DNA of 64,000 nt. Origin: Cycas panzhihuaensis. Its lineage: Eukaryota; Cycadophyta. Made by a program: the position numbers and the translations under genes. Below the pieces are notes generated by a model. It ran no database searches. It saw only the letters and a list, made by a program, of their open reading frames with translations, and had not been told where the DNA came from. The stretch is from contig CM041465.1 in NCBI GenBank assembly GCA_023213395.1, positions 197,539,741 through 197,603,740 on the forward strand, given 5' to 3'. Positions 12,669-23,040 of the stretch are shown one piece after another (position 1 is the stretch's first letter; each line of letters opens with the position of its first letter).

Positions 12669-13039
12669 TGTTACATAAATTATTCGACTAAGTTATGTAA
12701 ACCACTATGGAACTTTGTGCATGTGCTATCTAGCAGGCCAATGGTATGCATGGTCGATGTCATCCAATAGAATGTAAGGTCACTTAGGCTGCCAATAGGA
12801 TTATATGTATAAGACCCTCTTTTGTCTATATAAGGGTCATAAATTGTAAATGATGGTTATCTTGATAGAATATTTTATAAATATTGTGCTGTAGTACTTT
12901 CTATCTTTGGTGATCATTTATCATTCTAGCATTCCTGTGAAACTCTTGGTTAATTTGTTTACTCTATTGGATAAGAAGACGTTGTTGCAATTGTCAATTC
13001 TCTATTATCTCAAGAGTGTTGGTGAGAAGAAACGTCTCA
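12669..13039 (+). repeat. TE4 5' LTR
   Basis: This LTR starts TGTTACATAA and ends AACGTCTCA. It aligns end to end with 35,507-35,877. Both copies keep a TATA-like TCTATATAAGGG, which suggests the promoter was the most constrained part. Confidence 0.92.
12825..12836 (+). promoter_or_regulatory. TE4 LTR TATA box
   Basis: TCTATATAAGGG lies in the middle of the LTR, conserved in the other copy at 35,663-35,674. Position and sequence fit the RNA polymerase II promoter that marks the U3/R boundary; no transcript evidence is available. Confidence 0.6.
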
Positions 13040-13041
13040 AG

Positions 13042-13053
13042 TGGTATCAGAGC
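13042..13053 (+). other. TE4 primer-binding site (initiator tRNA-Met)
   Basis: TGGTATCAGAGC lies two bases after the LTR end. It is the standard complement of the 3' end of plant initiator tRNA-Met used to prime minus-strand DNA synthesis. Confidence 0.88.
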
Positions 13054-14311
13054 TGCTTCGTAATCGTAGGAAGCTATCCGAGAGATCAAATTTTTTTTTT
13101 TCCATGTTAGATCGAGTACTCTCTCTAGTAGAGATTAAGGAAAGACCTTCACTTAGTAATCTCTCCATGGAGATTAAGGAATAGTACCAGGATAGTCTCA
13201 GAGTTAAGAGAAAAAGAAAATTCTTTTCCCAAGTAATGCTAGTACTTTATCCTTTATCTTTTATTTGGTTTTAATTTCATCTCTATATTTCAATTTTTGC
13301 ATTGAATTATATCTAAAGGGTAGATAACACTGTAGGGCGACTACCCTTTCTCCCTCCCACCTCATTTCCCGGGTAGATAATACCACTGGGTGGCTACCCA
13401 AGTAGTTAGGTAGAGACCCTATACCGGGGGTCTTTAAATATCATAGGGAGTTGTCATTCTAGCTAAGCACATAGTGACCCTCCCGCCCTTTGCGTAAAGG
13501 ATTGGAGTAACACTCTTGAGCCAATCCCTAGATAGAACCTGGCTACAGAAGTACACCTCCATATACCTTTGGGTATATAGAAGGACCCCTTCAGGTCCTA
13601 ATCCTTTCCTAGCATAGGAAACTATCAATCACTAAAGTCTTGTAGTGTAGTGGTTAGTAGTTAGTGCCACAAAGCTACCTGCCCCAAACTTCTCCAATTT
13701 ATTGGCAGGCCTATAAGACCAAGCACACCTTATCTACTGGCTGGTAGGATACTTTGGTATATATATTCTAGGTTTAGACCATAAGTCACCTCACATTTTG
13801 AAAAAAAGATTCATCCTACTGCCTGAACTCATAACTTGTCAGTGTAGTCAGACCCATTAGAGGAAGGAGAAAAAAAAAAAAAGGAAGAAAAGAAAAAAAA
13901 AGGACAAAAAAAAGAAACAAAATCCACTTAATTCAGTGAGAAAATTTACCCTTACAAGTATATACCTCATTTTGATTAGCACATCATACTGGTTAGTTTG
14001 CACTAGGTTTGTATATACTAGAAAATTTTATGATTTTTAGTACCTAGTCATCGGTGGGTCCCACCACCCCCTATACTTCATATGCCTCATTTAAACAAAC
14101 TTTTCACACTTGTTTGAGAGAACCTAATATCTTGTTTATGTAACTTTCGTTGGGGTCAATAGGTTATAGACATCCCACAATCTCCCCATTCGCCCCTTGC
14201 TCTTTCCCTTAACAACTCCCTTTTTCTTACGTCCCGTTTTTTCTTGATCTTTCCCACTTCATTCATTCCTCTTCTTTCTACTTATTCTCATCTCTATACA
14301 CCCTTTCTCCA
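13054..14311 (+). other. TE4 untranslated leader
   Basis: About 1.25 kb between the primer site and gag without a supported gene. It holds a short imperfect direct repeat (GGGTAGATAA... and GGCTACCC near 13,318-13,402) and an A-rich tract at 13,868-13,920. Confidence 0.6.
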
Positions 14312-15110
14312 TGGCTTCTCAAAGCAACAGTGACAAAATCTCGACACTCGATACCTAAGTCAATAGTATTCGGGATAAAGTAGATAATCTCATCCACATA
14401 TGCTAAGAGGTTAAAAATGAAGTAGCTATCATGCAGGTAGAATTTAGCCCAAGATTACAAAACTTAGCTTCCCATGATGATATCTAAAATATAATTAAGA
14501 AGTTGAATAACTTCTCTCCTCCACCACTAATTGGTCCTTCATAGTAACAAATCATGCCTCCACCTCCACATCAATAACAACCATTCCATCATAAGATCAA
14601 CATACCTATATTTGATCCAGATCTCAATAGGGATAGTGCACAAAGTTAGATTAGCAAACTAGAGTCCTACTTTACACTTAACCTAATGTCAGTAAATGAG
14701 CAACTTATATTTACCTCCATCTATGTAGATGGGAAAGCACATCATTGGTTTCGATGGTGGAAGCAAGAGTATCCCTCCAGCTAGTCTTGGGCACACTTCT
14801 CTACCTGTTTTCTTGGGTAATATGAAGACACTTGGAACCAATCCTTTTTCAAATAGCTAATATGATTGAAGCAAGTATCCTCTATTGAAGTTTACACTAA
14901 TGAGTTCTAATCTTTATGAAATCAGGATGATTAGCAACTTGATAAACAGGCAGAAATAGATACGTATGTGTACAGGCTTAAGGAACATATCTAAATACGC
15001 CTGAAGACAGTCTCCCTATCTACTTTAAAGGATGCAATTAATATGGCTAAAGTAGTAGATGTAGAATTTATTATAGAAATACCTCCTCCATTTAAATGAG
15101 ACTCCACTTG
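14312..15110 (+). pseudogene. TE4 gag remnant
   Basis: The reading starts MASQSNSDKISTLDT at 14,312. It continues through a Pro-rich stretch near 14,520-14,590, then the capsid region of the Retrotrans_gag type: ISKLESYFTLNLMSVNEQL near 14,655 and GKAHHWFRWW near 14,730, where Trp-Phe-Arg-Trp is the family hallmark. At least a dozen TAG or TAA codons replace Gln. No intact zinc knuckle was recognised. Confidence 0.8.
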
Positions 15111-15439
15111 GCTTTTACGATCATGACAAGCTGATTTATCCTGGTCCTAAAGAGCACGTCCAACTGACTACCAATGATTACGACCATGACTAGAGGACAT
15201 CCTAACTACATCTCTCGAGTAATGCATGGAGGAACCACCTTCGAAGTCCATACACATCACTCTAGCAAAGGCATAATGCCATCGAGAAGCTGGTCTATGT
15301 ATGCAATGTTCTGAAAATGGACCACTAATCATAATAAAATCTACAAAGCCAGGAAGATGCTCTTCACAATTGACTTAGACTTATCTTTAGATGATGACCT
15401 TGAGACTGAGCATGAATATGATGATGAACCCTAAGACTA

Positions 15440-15830
15440 CCCTACTGATGAGTTTCCCCCAAACCTTGGGCCTGAAGTTTCCTTATCAATAGTTACCTCC
15501 ATTGCATGTCTTGAACCACTTCGAGTCAAAGGAATACTTAGGAAAACCCCAATTACCATTTTGATCGATGGTGGTATATCATTAAATTTCATTGATATCT
15601 CTATTACTCACCAGATGGATCTTTACATAGAACCTAAAATAAGCTTCACTTGCTCCTTACCTAGTCATCACGCCCTCCATTGTGCTGGAACAATAAAAAA
15701 CCTCACGGTCTACATTGGCTCATATACCCTTGTCTCTGATTTTTATGCCCTATCCATAGGTGGGTCGGATGTAATTCTTGGTGTACAATAGCCCCAGACT
15801 CTAAGAACTTATAACACTAATAACTCACCC
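15440..15830 (+). pseudogene. TE4 aspartic protease remnant
   Basis: The open stretch at 15,561-15,791 with its upstream frame reads PITILIDGGISLNFID, the gypsy retropepsin active-site region (hydrophobic-Asp-Gly/Ser-Gly). Downstream FYALSIGGSDVILGVQ corresponds to the second hallmark (D-V-I-L-G), normally followed by W-L. A stop follows at 15,789. It processes the polyprotein in an active element; here it is broken. Confidence 0.85.
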
Positions 15831-16014
15831 ATGACTCCCTTCATTATGTTTAAAGATCACATGGGCTGCTCTCACAAACTTTATGGGATGAAATCCCCCC
15901 CAAACAAACTAATCTCACCCACTCGAATGCGTCGCCAACTCAATGGTAATATACGATATATCATTCATCTTAACCATATCCAGGCCCCCTCGGGTATCGA
16001 CCCTGATATCTAAC

Positions 16015-17450
16015 AAGTATTAGATCGATACCAATATGTATTTTCTCTGTTACCTGCTAGCCCCCCGCTTGATCAAGGATTTTACCATACTATTAAGTTA
16101 CAAAGTTCGCATGACTTGATTAGCCTTCGACCATATAGGAACTCCTATTTCTAAAAAAATCAAATCGAAAAAATCACATAGGAATTATTGGACATGGATA
16201 TCATCCAACTTAGTAAAAGCCCATATGTGGCACCTATCATTTTAGTTCACAAAAAGGATGGCTCTTTCTGACTTTGTGTTGACCATCGTGTGCTCAATAA
16301 AATCACCATAAAAAATAAGTTTTCCACGCCATAAATTGATGACATGTTAGATGAAATCCATGGTGCTACAATTTTCACCAAACTTGATTTATAGTTAGGA
16401 TATTACCAAATCTCTATCTTGCTAGAGGATCAACATAAAATGGCTTTATCGAATCCACCATGGTCACTTTGAGTTCCAAGTGATGCCCTTTGGCCTATGT
16501 AATGCTCCAACCACCTTTCAGGCCATCATGAACAAAATCTTTTCCCCATACCTACGAAAATTTATCATCGTCTTGTTCGACGATATTCTTATCTATAGCT
16601 CAAACATGCCTGCCCACATCCTGCATTTGGAAACAATCCTTCAAATCCTAGATGAGAATAAACTATATGCTAAACTCTCCAAATGTGAGTTTGGGAAATC
16701 TGAACTACAATACCTTGGTCATATTATATCATTTACAGGGGTTCAGGTGGATCTTGATAAAATCTCTATCATCGCTAATTGGCCAACCCCAAAAACCTTG
16801 ACCCAATTGTGGGCCCTCCTAAGACTTACTGGATTTTATCATTGGTTCGTTAGAAATTATACCACACTAACCACCTCCTTAACCCACTTACTTCGGAAGG
16901 ATTCCTTCCAATCGTCCCCCTTAGCTAATGAGGCCTTCGTCCATTTAAAGGAGGTCATGACAACCACCCCAGTCTTGGCCTCTCTTGAATTTTCTTGGCC
17001 TTTCTGATTAGAATGCGATGCCTCTGGGATTGGATTGGGTACAATCTTAATGCAGGACTTCAACCCCATCGTCTTTGAAAGTTGAAAACTCAAAGATCAT
17101 GAGTGTAGACTTTCTACATATAAAAAAGAAATGCGGGCCATCCTCCATGTCGTTGACAAGTGGTGACAGTATCTACTTGGTTCTAAATTCACTATCCTGA
17201 CTGATCATCATAGCCTTCGTCACTTACTAGATCAACCAGTCCTCTCAAAAGAGCAGGCTAAATGGGTTGACCGCCTCCAAGTTTTTTATTTTTCAATCAC
17301 ATATAAAAAGAGGAAAGATAACATTGTGGCAGATGCTCTCTTGAGACTGCCTTCACTTACACTTGGTGATAACACTAGTCACACTGAGGACCCTATCATT
17401 TATGCCATTTCTTCCCCATAATTGACATGGCTATAGGATTTAGCCACAGC
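16015..17450 (+). pseudogene. TE4 reverse transcriptase and RNase H
   Basis: RT begins with SPYVAPIILVHKKDGSF near 16,218 and CVDHRVLNKITIKN. A frameshift near 16,440-16,470 leads into the open part 16,480-17,007: MPFGLCNAPTTFQAIMNKIF, catalytic LFDDILIYS near 16,573, then YLGHIIS and GFYHWFVRNY. RNase H follows at 17,008-17,350 with ECDASGIGLGTILMQ, YKKEMRAILHVVDKW, TDHHSLRHLL and NIVADALLRLPS. Apart from the frameshift and a few stops this is one of the best-preserved RT genes in the window. Confidence 0.92.
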
Positions 17451-18370
17451 TAACCAAAACCAACCTAATTTTGTGCATTGGGAAAATAAGGTCCACACTC
17501 ATAAGGATTGTTCCATCTATAATAATCTTCTCTTATACCAAAATCGCATATTCGTACATCCCCACTCAACTTTTATCCCGCAGTTCTTATCAGAATACCA
17601 TTCTTCCCCTCTTGATAGTCATTCTAGTTTTGCTAAAACTTACCGTAGGATTCGTTCTGATTTCTTTTGGCCAAAAATGAAATCTACCATCCTTACCTTT
17701 GTCTCAGAATGTGACACATGCCAATGTAACAAAGCTGATACAAAACCCCAACCAGGCCTCCTTCAATCGTTGTACATCCCACAGGGTAAATGGCAAGATA
17801 TTACCATGGGCTTCATAACGGGCCTACCATCATCTGCTAGATTTGAATCCACTTTAGTAGTCATTGATCGGTTGACAAAATATGCCCACTTATTGCCTAT
17901 CCACAGAACCTATAGAGCTCCACGTATCAGTGACATCTACATCTAGATAATATTTTGTTTGCATGGTTTTCCATCCACCATTGTATGTAATCGTGACCCT
18001 AAATTCATTAGCTCCTTCTGGTAGGAGTTATTCCACACATCAGGAATATCATTCAATATGAGTTCTGCATACCATCTACAGACTAATTGCTAGTCTGAGG
18101 TCCTTAACAAAACTCTAGAGACCTACTTACGTTGCTTTGTATCTGACCACCAGTTTAAATGGACATCATGGCTAGCCCTAGCTAAGTATTGGTATAACTC
18201 CTCATACCATTTAGCCATTAGAATGTCCCCATTTTTGGCCCTCTATGGGTATCTCCCACTGTCCTACCACACCTTGGATACCAACCTCCATATGATAGTA
18301 GTACAATAAAAACTATAGCATATGGACCAAATTCTCCACACCCTTAAACAAAACCTATCCATGGCCCAAA
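17451..18370 (+). pseudogene. TE4 integrase
   Basis: The zinc-binding part shows EYHSSPLDSHSSFAKTYRRI and CDTCQCNKAD near 17,595-17,735 (HHCC). The core has DITMGFITGLPS near 17,798 (first Asp), IVCNRDPKF near 17,981 (second Asp) and SAYHLQTNC*SEVLNKTLE near 18,063 (Glu, in a decayed HPQTDGQTE block). WYNSSYHLAIRMSPF near 18,190 is the end of the core. It would insert the cDNA; stops at 17,944 and beyond disable it. Confidence 0.9.
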
Positions 18371-18371
18371 A

Positions 18372-18574
18372 TTGAATGAAACAAGCCACCACTTTGATCA
18401 CTCCTTCAATATTGGGAATATTGTATTCCTTCATCTCCAACCTTATAATCAACAATCCCTTCACCATCATAAGAACCACAAACTTAGCCCTCAATATTAT
18501 GGCCCCTATAAAGTCCTTAAACGTATTGGTGAAGTTGCATATACTCTCGATCTTCCTCCCACTACAAACATCCA
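18372..18574 (+). pseudogene. TE4 chromodomain-like tail, first part
   Basis: Reads FNIGNIVFLHLQPYNQQSL then YGPYKVLKRIGEVAYTLDLP, the integrase C-terminal domain that precedes the chromodomain. The frame is cut at TTNIH by the TE5 insertion and resumes at 35,241. Confidence 0.85.
18570..18574. repeat. Target-site duplication of TE5, left copy
   Basis: ATCCA, identical to 35,236-35,240. Joining the flanks restores the TE4 reading frame, which confirms the TE5 boundaries. Confidence 0.92.
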
Positions 18575-21148
18575 TGGACGCGCTGCTACGGGATAACTAC
18601 CTAATTAATAGGTATGGGGGAGAGTGAGTGGTGAAAAGATAGAAGGTGGGACCTAAGAGGTGAGGAACTATCACGCAGAGCGCCCCGTGCGCCAGCGCAA
18701 GTTCAGGATCTGCAATGGAGTATGGCTACTATCGGGTGACCCTTCACCGCTTCGAGCAAAGGGTGAAGGTGCGTAGGGTAAACCTGGGTTGACCTAGGAG
18801 TAGGACCCTCCCCCCCTTGGGTGGCCAGAAGGGGGGAAGAGGAAATCCAAAGGGAGAAAGTCAAGAGTAAGCCTACACAACCTAACCGGGTACACAAGTG
18901 ATGCGAGAAGCAAGGCACTTGTGAGGTTGAAGAGAAGAGGAGAAAGGTGGAGAAAAGATGGTAAAAGTAAAAATGTGTATAACAAAGTAAATGAAACGCA
19001 ACCAAACACGACATAAATTTTCCCTTTTTATCTTTCAATGTGCTAGTTACTACAGGAAAAATAAAAGACAAAAAGGAGGTAGCAAAGTGGAGCAAAACGT
19101 GCACCTGGACCGAGGGCGTACGTGATGGAGAAGCCTTCTCGAAGAGCACCTAACCGTTCCACGCGGTGCGTTTGGATGCAAGATGTTGCGGCGGGTAGAA
19201 AAGAGGGGCTTCCTTACCTTCCCCAGAAAATCAAATGCGATGCCAAGAAAGAAAGAAAGCACCAACTAATAAGTGAAACAACACGAAAATATAACAAACA
19301 CAAAGGTACTTACCGGCAACGAGACCAATGGGCGATATCCTCCGCGCTCCCCGAATACCTGCAAGCAAAGGCGGTCTCTCCCTTCCCGGGGGAAGAGCAC
19401 TAACATGCAACATAAAGATCTAACAATATATGCTCAAGTGATATAAATATAAACCTAAACATACATGCGTTAGTGCCAATCCAACAAAGAAAATACCCAA
19501 GAAAGAGTGACCAAGGCAAAAGCAAATGATCGGTAAGCCTCAGAGTGGCCTACCTCCCGCAAATGGTGCCCTAACCTCCCCCCAAGAGCCACGAGGCAGC
19601 GAGGAAAAAGCTAAGAGCAAGAGCAGGAAAACGGCAGCAAAAAAGGGCAAGGAGAGGCCCAAGGAAACCCACGTCGAACCGGGATGCTATGAGGAGCAAA
19701 CCGGGTGACCGGGAAGGAAAGGTGAAGCAAAAACCAGCGGTTGGGACTTGTGAGTGATGCCCAAAATCGAAGGCGAAGGCCCCAAATCAGCCGCAACTTG
19801 TGATGTTACCGGTTTGGGTAACCAAAAGGAAGCCTTCAAACCCTTGTTTGCAAGCCAAGGGCAGCACAGGGTGAGAGGGAGGCTTTGGAGGGCTTAGAGC
19901 CTCTTAGGGAGCATGGAAGGTGGTGCGGAATCCACCCAGCTCCTCTCCAAAACCTATGCCACCCCTCAACGCCACTGCCTTGAGTAGCAAACGCAGGTAA
20001 GAAGCACAGAAAGAGTAGTATAGCAGCCCATAAAAGGAAGGGAAAACTAACTTACAAGATCAAGCAAAGAGCAAGCTGGATTGAGCATGAATATCACAAC
20101 AAACAATGTAAAAAACCAAGAGTACCTGAGTAGGGGAGGCAAGGAGTATGCCTCAGCCAAAGAACAGCGGAGAGGGACTAAGAAATCAGCCCAGATCTGA
20201 AGCACAGCAGGTTTGAGACCCTGCTAATGAGATGTGAGAGGAAACACCTGCACTCGGGAGCACTTATGGACTGCCTGAGCAAAGATCAACTGGAAATACT
20301 CCAAAGAGGCCCTCTCCAAGGTGTTTGAGGGCCTGGGAGAATGTCTCAGCCACACCAAAGGAGAATAGGGCACTGACAGAGGGACGCTGGTCCAAAGATG
20401 CAAAGAAAGCAACAGAGAAGAGCAGAGCAGGATGATGTTTCCTTGAGAGCAATTCCAAAAGTGAGCAAAAGAATCCTTGAAAATGAGCCAAAAAGGGCTT
20501 AAGTACTCAAACAAAACCCTAAAGCGTGCGATTAGGGCGCGACTGGAAGAGAAATAAGGCGCGAGCCACGTGGCAGTTTTGCAATAAATGCGAAATTACC
20601 ACGACGGATTTTTAAAAACAATCTGAGATAGTCGATCGCTCAATTTGGCGACTGTGGATATTCTGCATGCAGTGAAAAATCTGGCGGTACGCACCTATAG
20701 CCAAAAATGGGGCCCACCAACTGGTCTAGGCTGGGGGTAGATGACCAGAAGGATTAATGGGAAGCTAGAACACCTACCCGGGGGTAAACATGGCAACAAA
20801 CGGGTCCAAGGGAGCAAAAATAGGGCTCGAGTGGGGTGGCAAGTTAACCAGACGGTGATGAGTCATCACACAAGCGGAGCTGGCGCAAACCTAGTGGATC
20901 TGGGAGCAAGGAGGGCAGATGCAGGAAGTAATATGGTCACCAGGGTGCCACACTTGCTGGGAGTGTGCCCCTGCTATAGTCGTCATAGGCTAAAAATAAG
21001 TATGGACAACGGCAAGGTCGCCCACGAGCCACACACATGCAGACATGTAGTCAAATACTCATCAAAAGAAAGAGATGGCAATGCGAAAAACATACCTGCA
21101 CTTACCTGAGTCGGTGATTCCGTATCCATTCCTGGAAGTCGGGAAACA
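18575..21148 (-). repeat. TE5 3' LTR
   Basis: This LTR aligns along its length with 32,644-35,235. No protein is supported; ORFs on either strand are incidental. On the minus strand several GT donor-like and AG acceptor-like motifs occur at matching places in both copies, for example ACTCAG-GTAAGTG near the start, TTGCCG-GTAAGTA and GGGGAAG-GTAAGG. Confidence 0.93.
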
Positions 21149-21557
21149 TCGCCTTAGCGTGAGCCTCACCGCTCGGAAGCCTGGGGCGATGGCGAATGCT
21201 GGCAACACAACTATCAGTAGCATATGCGTATATAGATATATCAATCAAGATCATAACAGTAGGCAAGGGTGCCGGCGAGTGTCGTGGCGGAACGCGTGGA
21301 TACGAAAGCGGCGGTGGGGACAACATAGGGGCTGCTTATGAGCCACCTAGGAACCGACTAGGAGAAGGAGACAAGCAAGGGGGCTGCCCCCACCACAAAT
21401 GATGCAAAGGAGAGCATGCATAGTCGAGCAAAGAGTAAACAAAGAGCGGGCACCATAGTTTTACCTCATCAATGACCAGGTTTTGGAGGTGCGAACGGAT
21501 CGTAAAGCAAAGTGGCAGACGACCTAGGGATTAGGCGACGGGAAGGCTAGGCAAGCC
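21149..21557 (-). other. TE5 3' non-coding region without a clear polypurine tract
   Basis: The roughly 400 bases between the archaeal-type RNase H and the 3' LTR carry no supported gene. The minus strand next to the LTR reads GCTCACGCTAAGGCGA, which is not a polypurine run, although the LTR edge is fixed by the duplication. Confidence 0.6.
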
Positions 21558-21975
21558 TCAGGGACGGCCAACAAGGAGAGGGAGGCGACGCTCAAGGATG
21601 AGGTGAACAAGGCTATTTGCCTTAGCGTTAAGGGCCTGAGGGATATGCTGGATATCGATAGAAGAAAAGCGGGCCAGGAGGGATCTGGCAGCAGAAGCAA
21701 GAGTTCTCAAGTGAGGGCATCGCACCTGGTAAATCTGGGTGAGATGAGACACCACAACTTGAGAGTCGCAAAGCAAAACAATGGGTCCGTGATGGAAACG
21801 GAGGACATCGGTAAGGGCTTTGATAATAGATGTATACTCAGCTTCGTTGTTGGTAGCCTCTGGGAGGAAGATCCCAAAGCGGAGGAGATCATGTCCAGAA
21901 GGGTCATGGAGAATCCACGCTTGGTGAAGGTCCAGGATTACCGCGGCTTCCACCGTCGGTAAAGATATAGATGGA
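21558..21975 (-). pseudogene. TE5 archaeal-type RNase H
   Basis: A second RNase H domain, separate from the one next to RT. The N-terminal motif FTDGGSRGNPGP (first catalytic Asp) lies at plus coordinates 21,935-21,965. A frameshift follows, and the main frame carries LHDPSGHD, then PEATNNEAEYTSIIKAL (catalytic Glu), LLCDSQVVVSHL (second Asp) and IPQALNAKANSLV, where the last conserved Asp seems replaced. This layout (DGxSxGNPGP, NNxAEY, DSxLVV) is the archaeal/plant RNase HI type known in Tat elements, where it is thought to supplement primer and hybrid removal. It sits 3.8 kb after integrase and close to the 3' LTR. Whether it had its own start is unclear. Confidence 0.85.
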
Positions 21976-22496
21976 CATAAGTGACCCAAAATCCAGGTAG
22001 ACAATGGATGGTGAAAGCAATACTCAAAAAGCAAGCAGAAGATGGCCGTGAAGGGTAGGAGGACCTAGCAATGAGGTTACCCAGGGCGAACGCACATGAT
22101 CCAATCACCGGCAGAGAGTGGTCGGGAGGAAAAGCCACTTGGGGCGCCAAAAGGTCGCTTTAGGAAGCGAAACATGCCCTCAGGCAGGGGAGCATTCCTT
22201 TTGGGGATCCTAAGAATGAGAAAGGGTCGCGGAAACGAGTCCAGGGCGGCGAAACGAGGCCAAATGAGTATAAACTCAGGTAGGCACGGGAGTAGCACGC
22301 AAAACGGTGCAGAAGGGACCTGGCAAAAAGTGCGATAATGAGGCACCATAAATGCCCTCACAAGGGCGGGCAGAAAGGGCATCAATAAAGCATAATTGAC
22401 GACAGGGCCAGAAGGAAAAGGTAATCAGGATAATGAGACGGTCCCAACGACTGACGCGAGACCAAAAATAGAGGAAGTGCCAGTTGGGGCCCTCAC

Positions 22497-22507
22497 TTAT
22501 ATAAGGA
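22497..22507 (+). promoter_or_regulatory. TATA-like box
   Basis: CTTATATAAGG is symmetrical enough to serve either strand. It lies 0.7 kb upstream of the first Met of the PMD frame and 0.5 kb upstream of the RNase H. Functional use is unproven. Confidence 0.35.
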
Positions 22508-22920
22508 AAACAGCGGGAAAATGGATTCATTTTCACCGGCTCTCGTGCGAAACCAGAGCCATTTCCTTACGCAGCGGAGCGCCACCCAACTTTAGAGGCA
22601 CGCCGAGGGAGATCTGACCCTCGGATCGGAGAACGGAGAGAGCCATCACGACCGACCAGACGACATGGTGGTAGCGAGACCGGATCCAGTGAGTGGATAT
22701 CACTAAACCCAGCCTATCTCAAAGTTCAAAGTTTGAAGGTTTTTAAGCTTTCTATATAGTTTCTGTATAGCATTAGTGCCCCTTATGGGCAACGGAAGGC
22801 TTCTCGGAGTCTGAATCAGACCCAGAAAGAGGCGGGGACCTGGGCATTAGGGAGCCCTGGTCCTGGTGGGCCCCACGGGGTCCACCAGAAGAATTTTTTT
22901 TTGGTTTTTTCGAGGTAGAA

Positions 22921-22984
22921 ATCCCCCCTTTGGGGGATCGCTGTTTGTACCACGGTAATGATTGTGGTGCTGAGATCATTACCG
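22921..22984. other. Two adjacent hairpins
   Basis: ATCCCCC at 22,921-22,927 pairs with GGGGGAT at 22,932-22,938. CGGTAATGAT at 22,953-22,962 pairs perfectly with ATCATTACCG at 22,975-22,984 around a 12-base loop. Confidence 0.8.
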
Positions 22985-23012
22985 CGGGCCCCACATCACC
23001 GCGGGACCCATG

Positions 23013-23040
23013 CCAAACTTAGCGGTACCGCTAAGTTTGG
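23013..23040. other. 28-bp perfect palindrome
   Basis: The 14-base arm CCAAACTTAGCGGT is followed directly by its exact reverse complement, with no loop. It lies about 180 bp before the first Met of the PMD frame. It could be a dimeric protein-binding site or a strong RNA hairpin. Confidence 0.92.

Noticed and set aside
13042-13053. Fragment of a tRNA gene
   Set aside because: Only the 12-base complement of the tRNA 3' end is present at an LTR edge; there is no cloverleaf.
18703-19413. Overlapping ORFs of 60-148 residues in the TE5 LTR (and their copies at 32,865-33,508)
   Set aside because: The two LTR copies break these frames differently and no domain is recognisable; they are chance frames in GC-richer DNA.
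21603-21962. Plus-strand ORF of 119 residues
   Set aside because: It is antisense to the archaeal-type RNase H, whose catalytic motifs show the real coding strand.
22773-22994. Minus-strand ORF with an SDSDSEKPS tail as a possible extra TE5 protein
   Set aside because: It spans the hairpin cluster, has no known domain and no clear continuation; support is too weak.
22921-23040. A viral-type replication stem-loop or a MITE
   Set aside because: There is no nonanucleotide origin motif, no replication protein nearby, no terminal inverted repeat pair around an insert and no target-site duplication.
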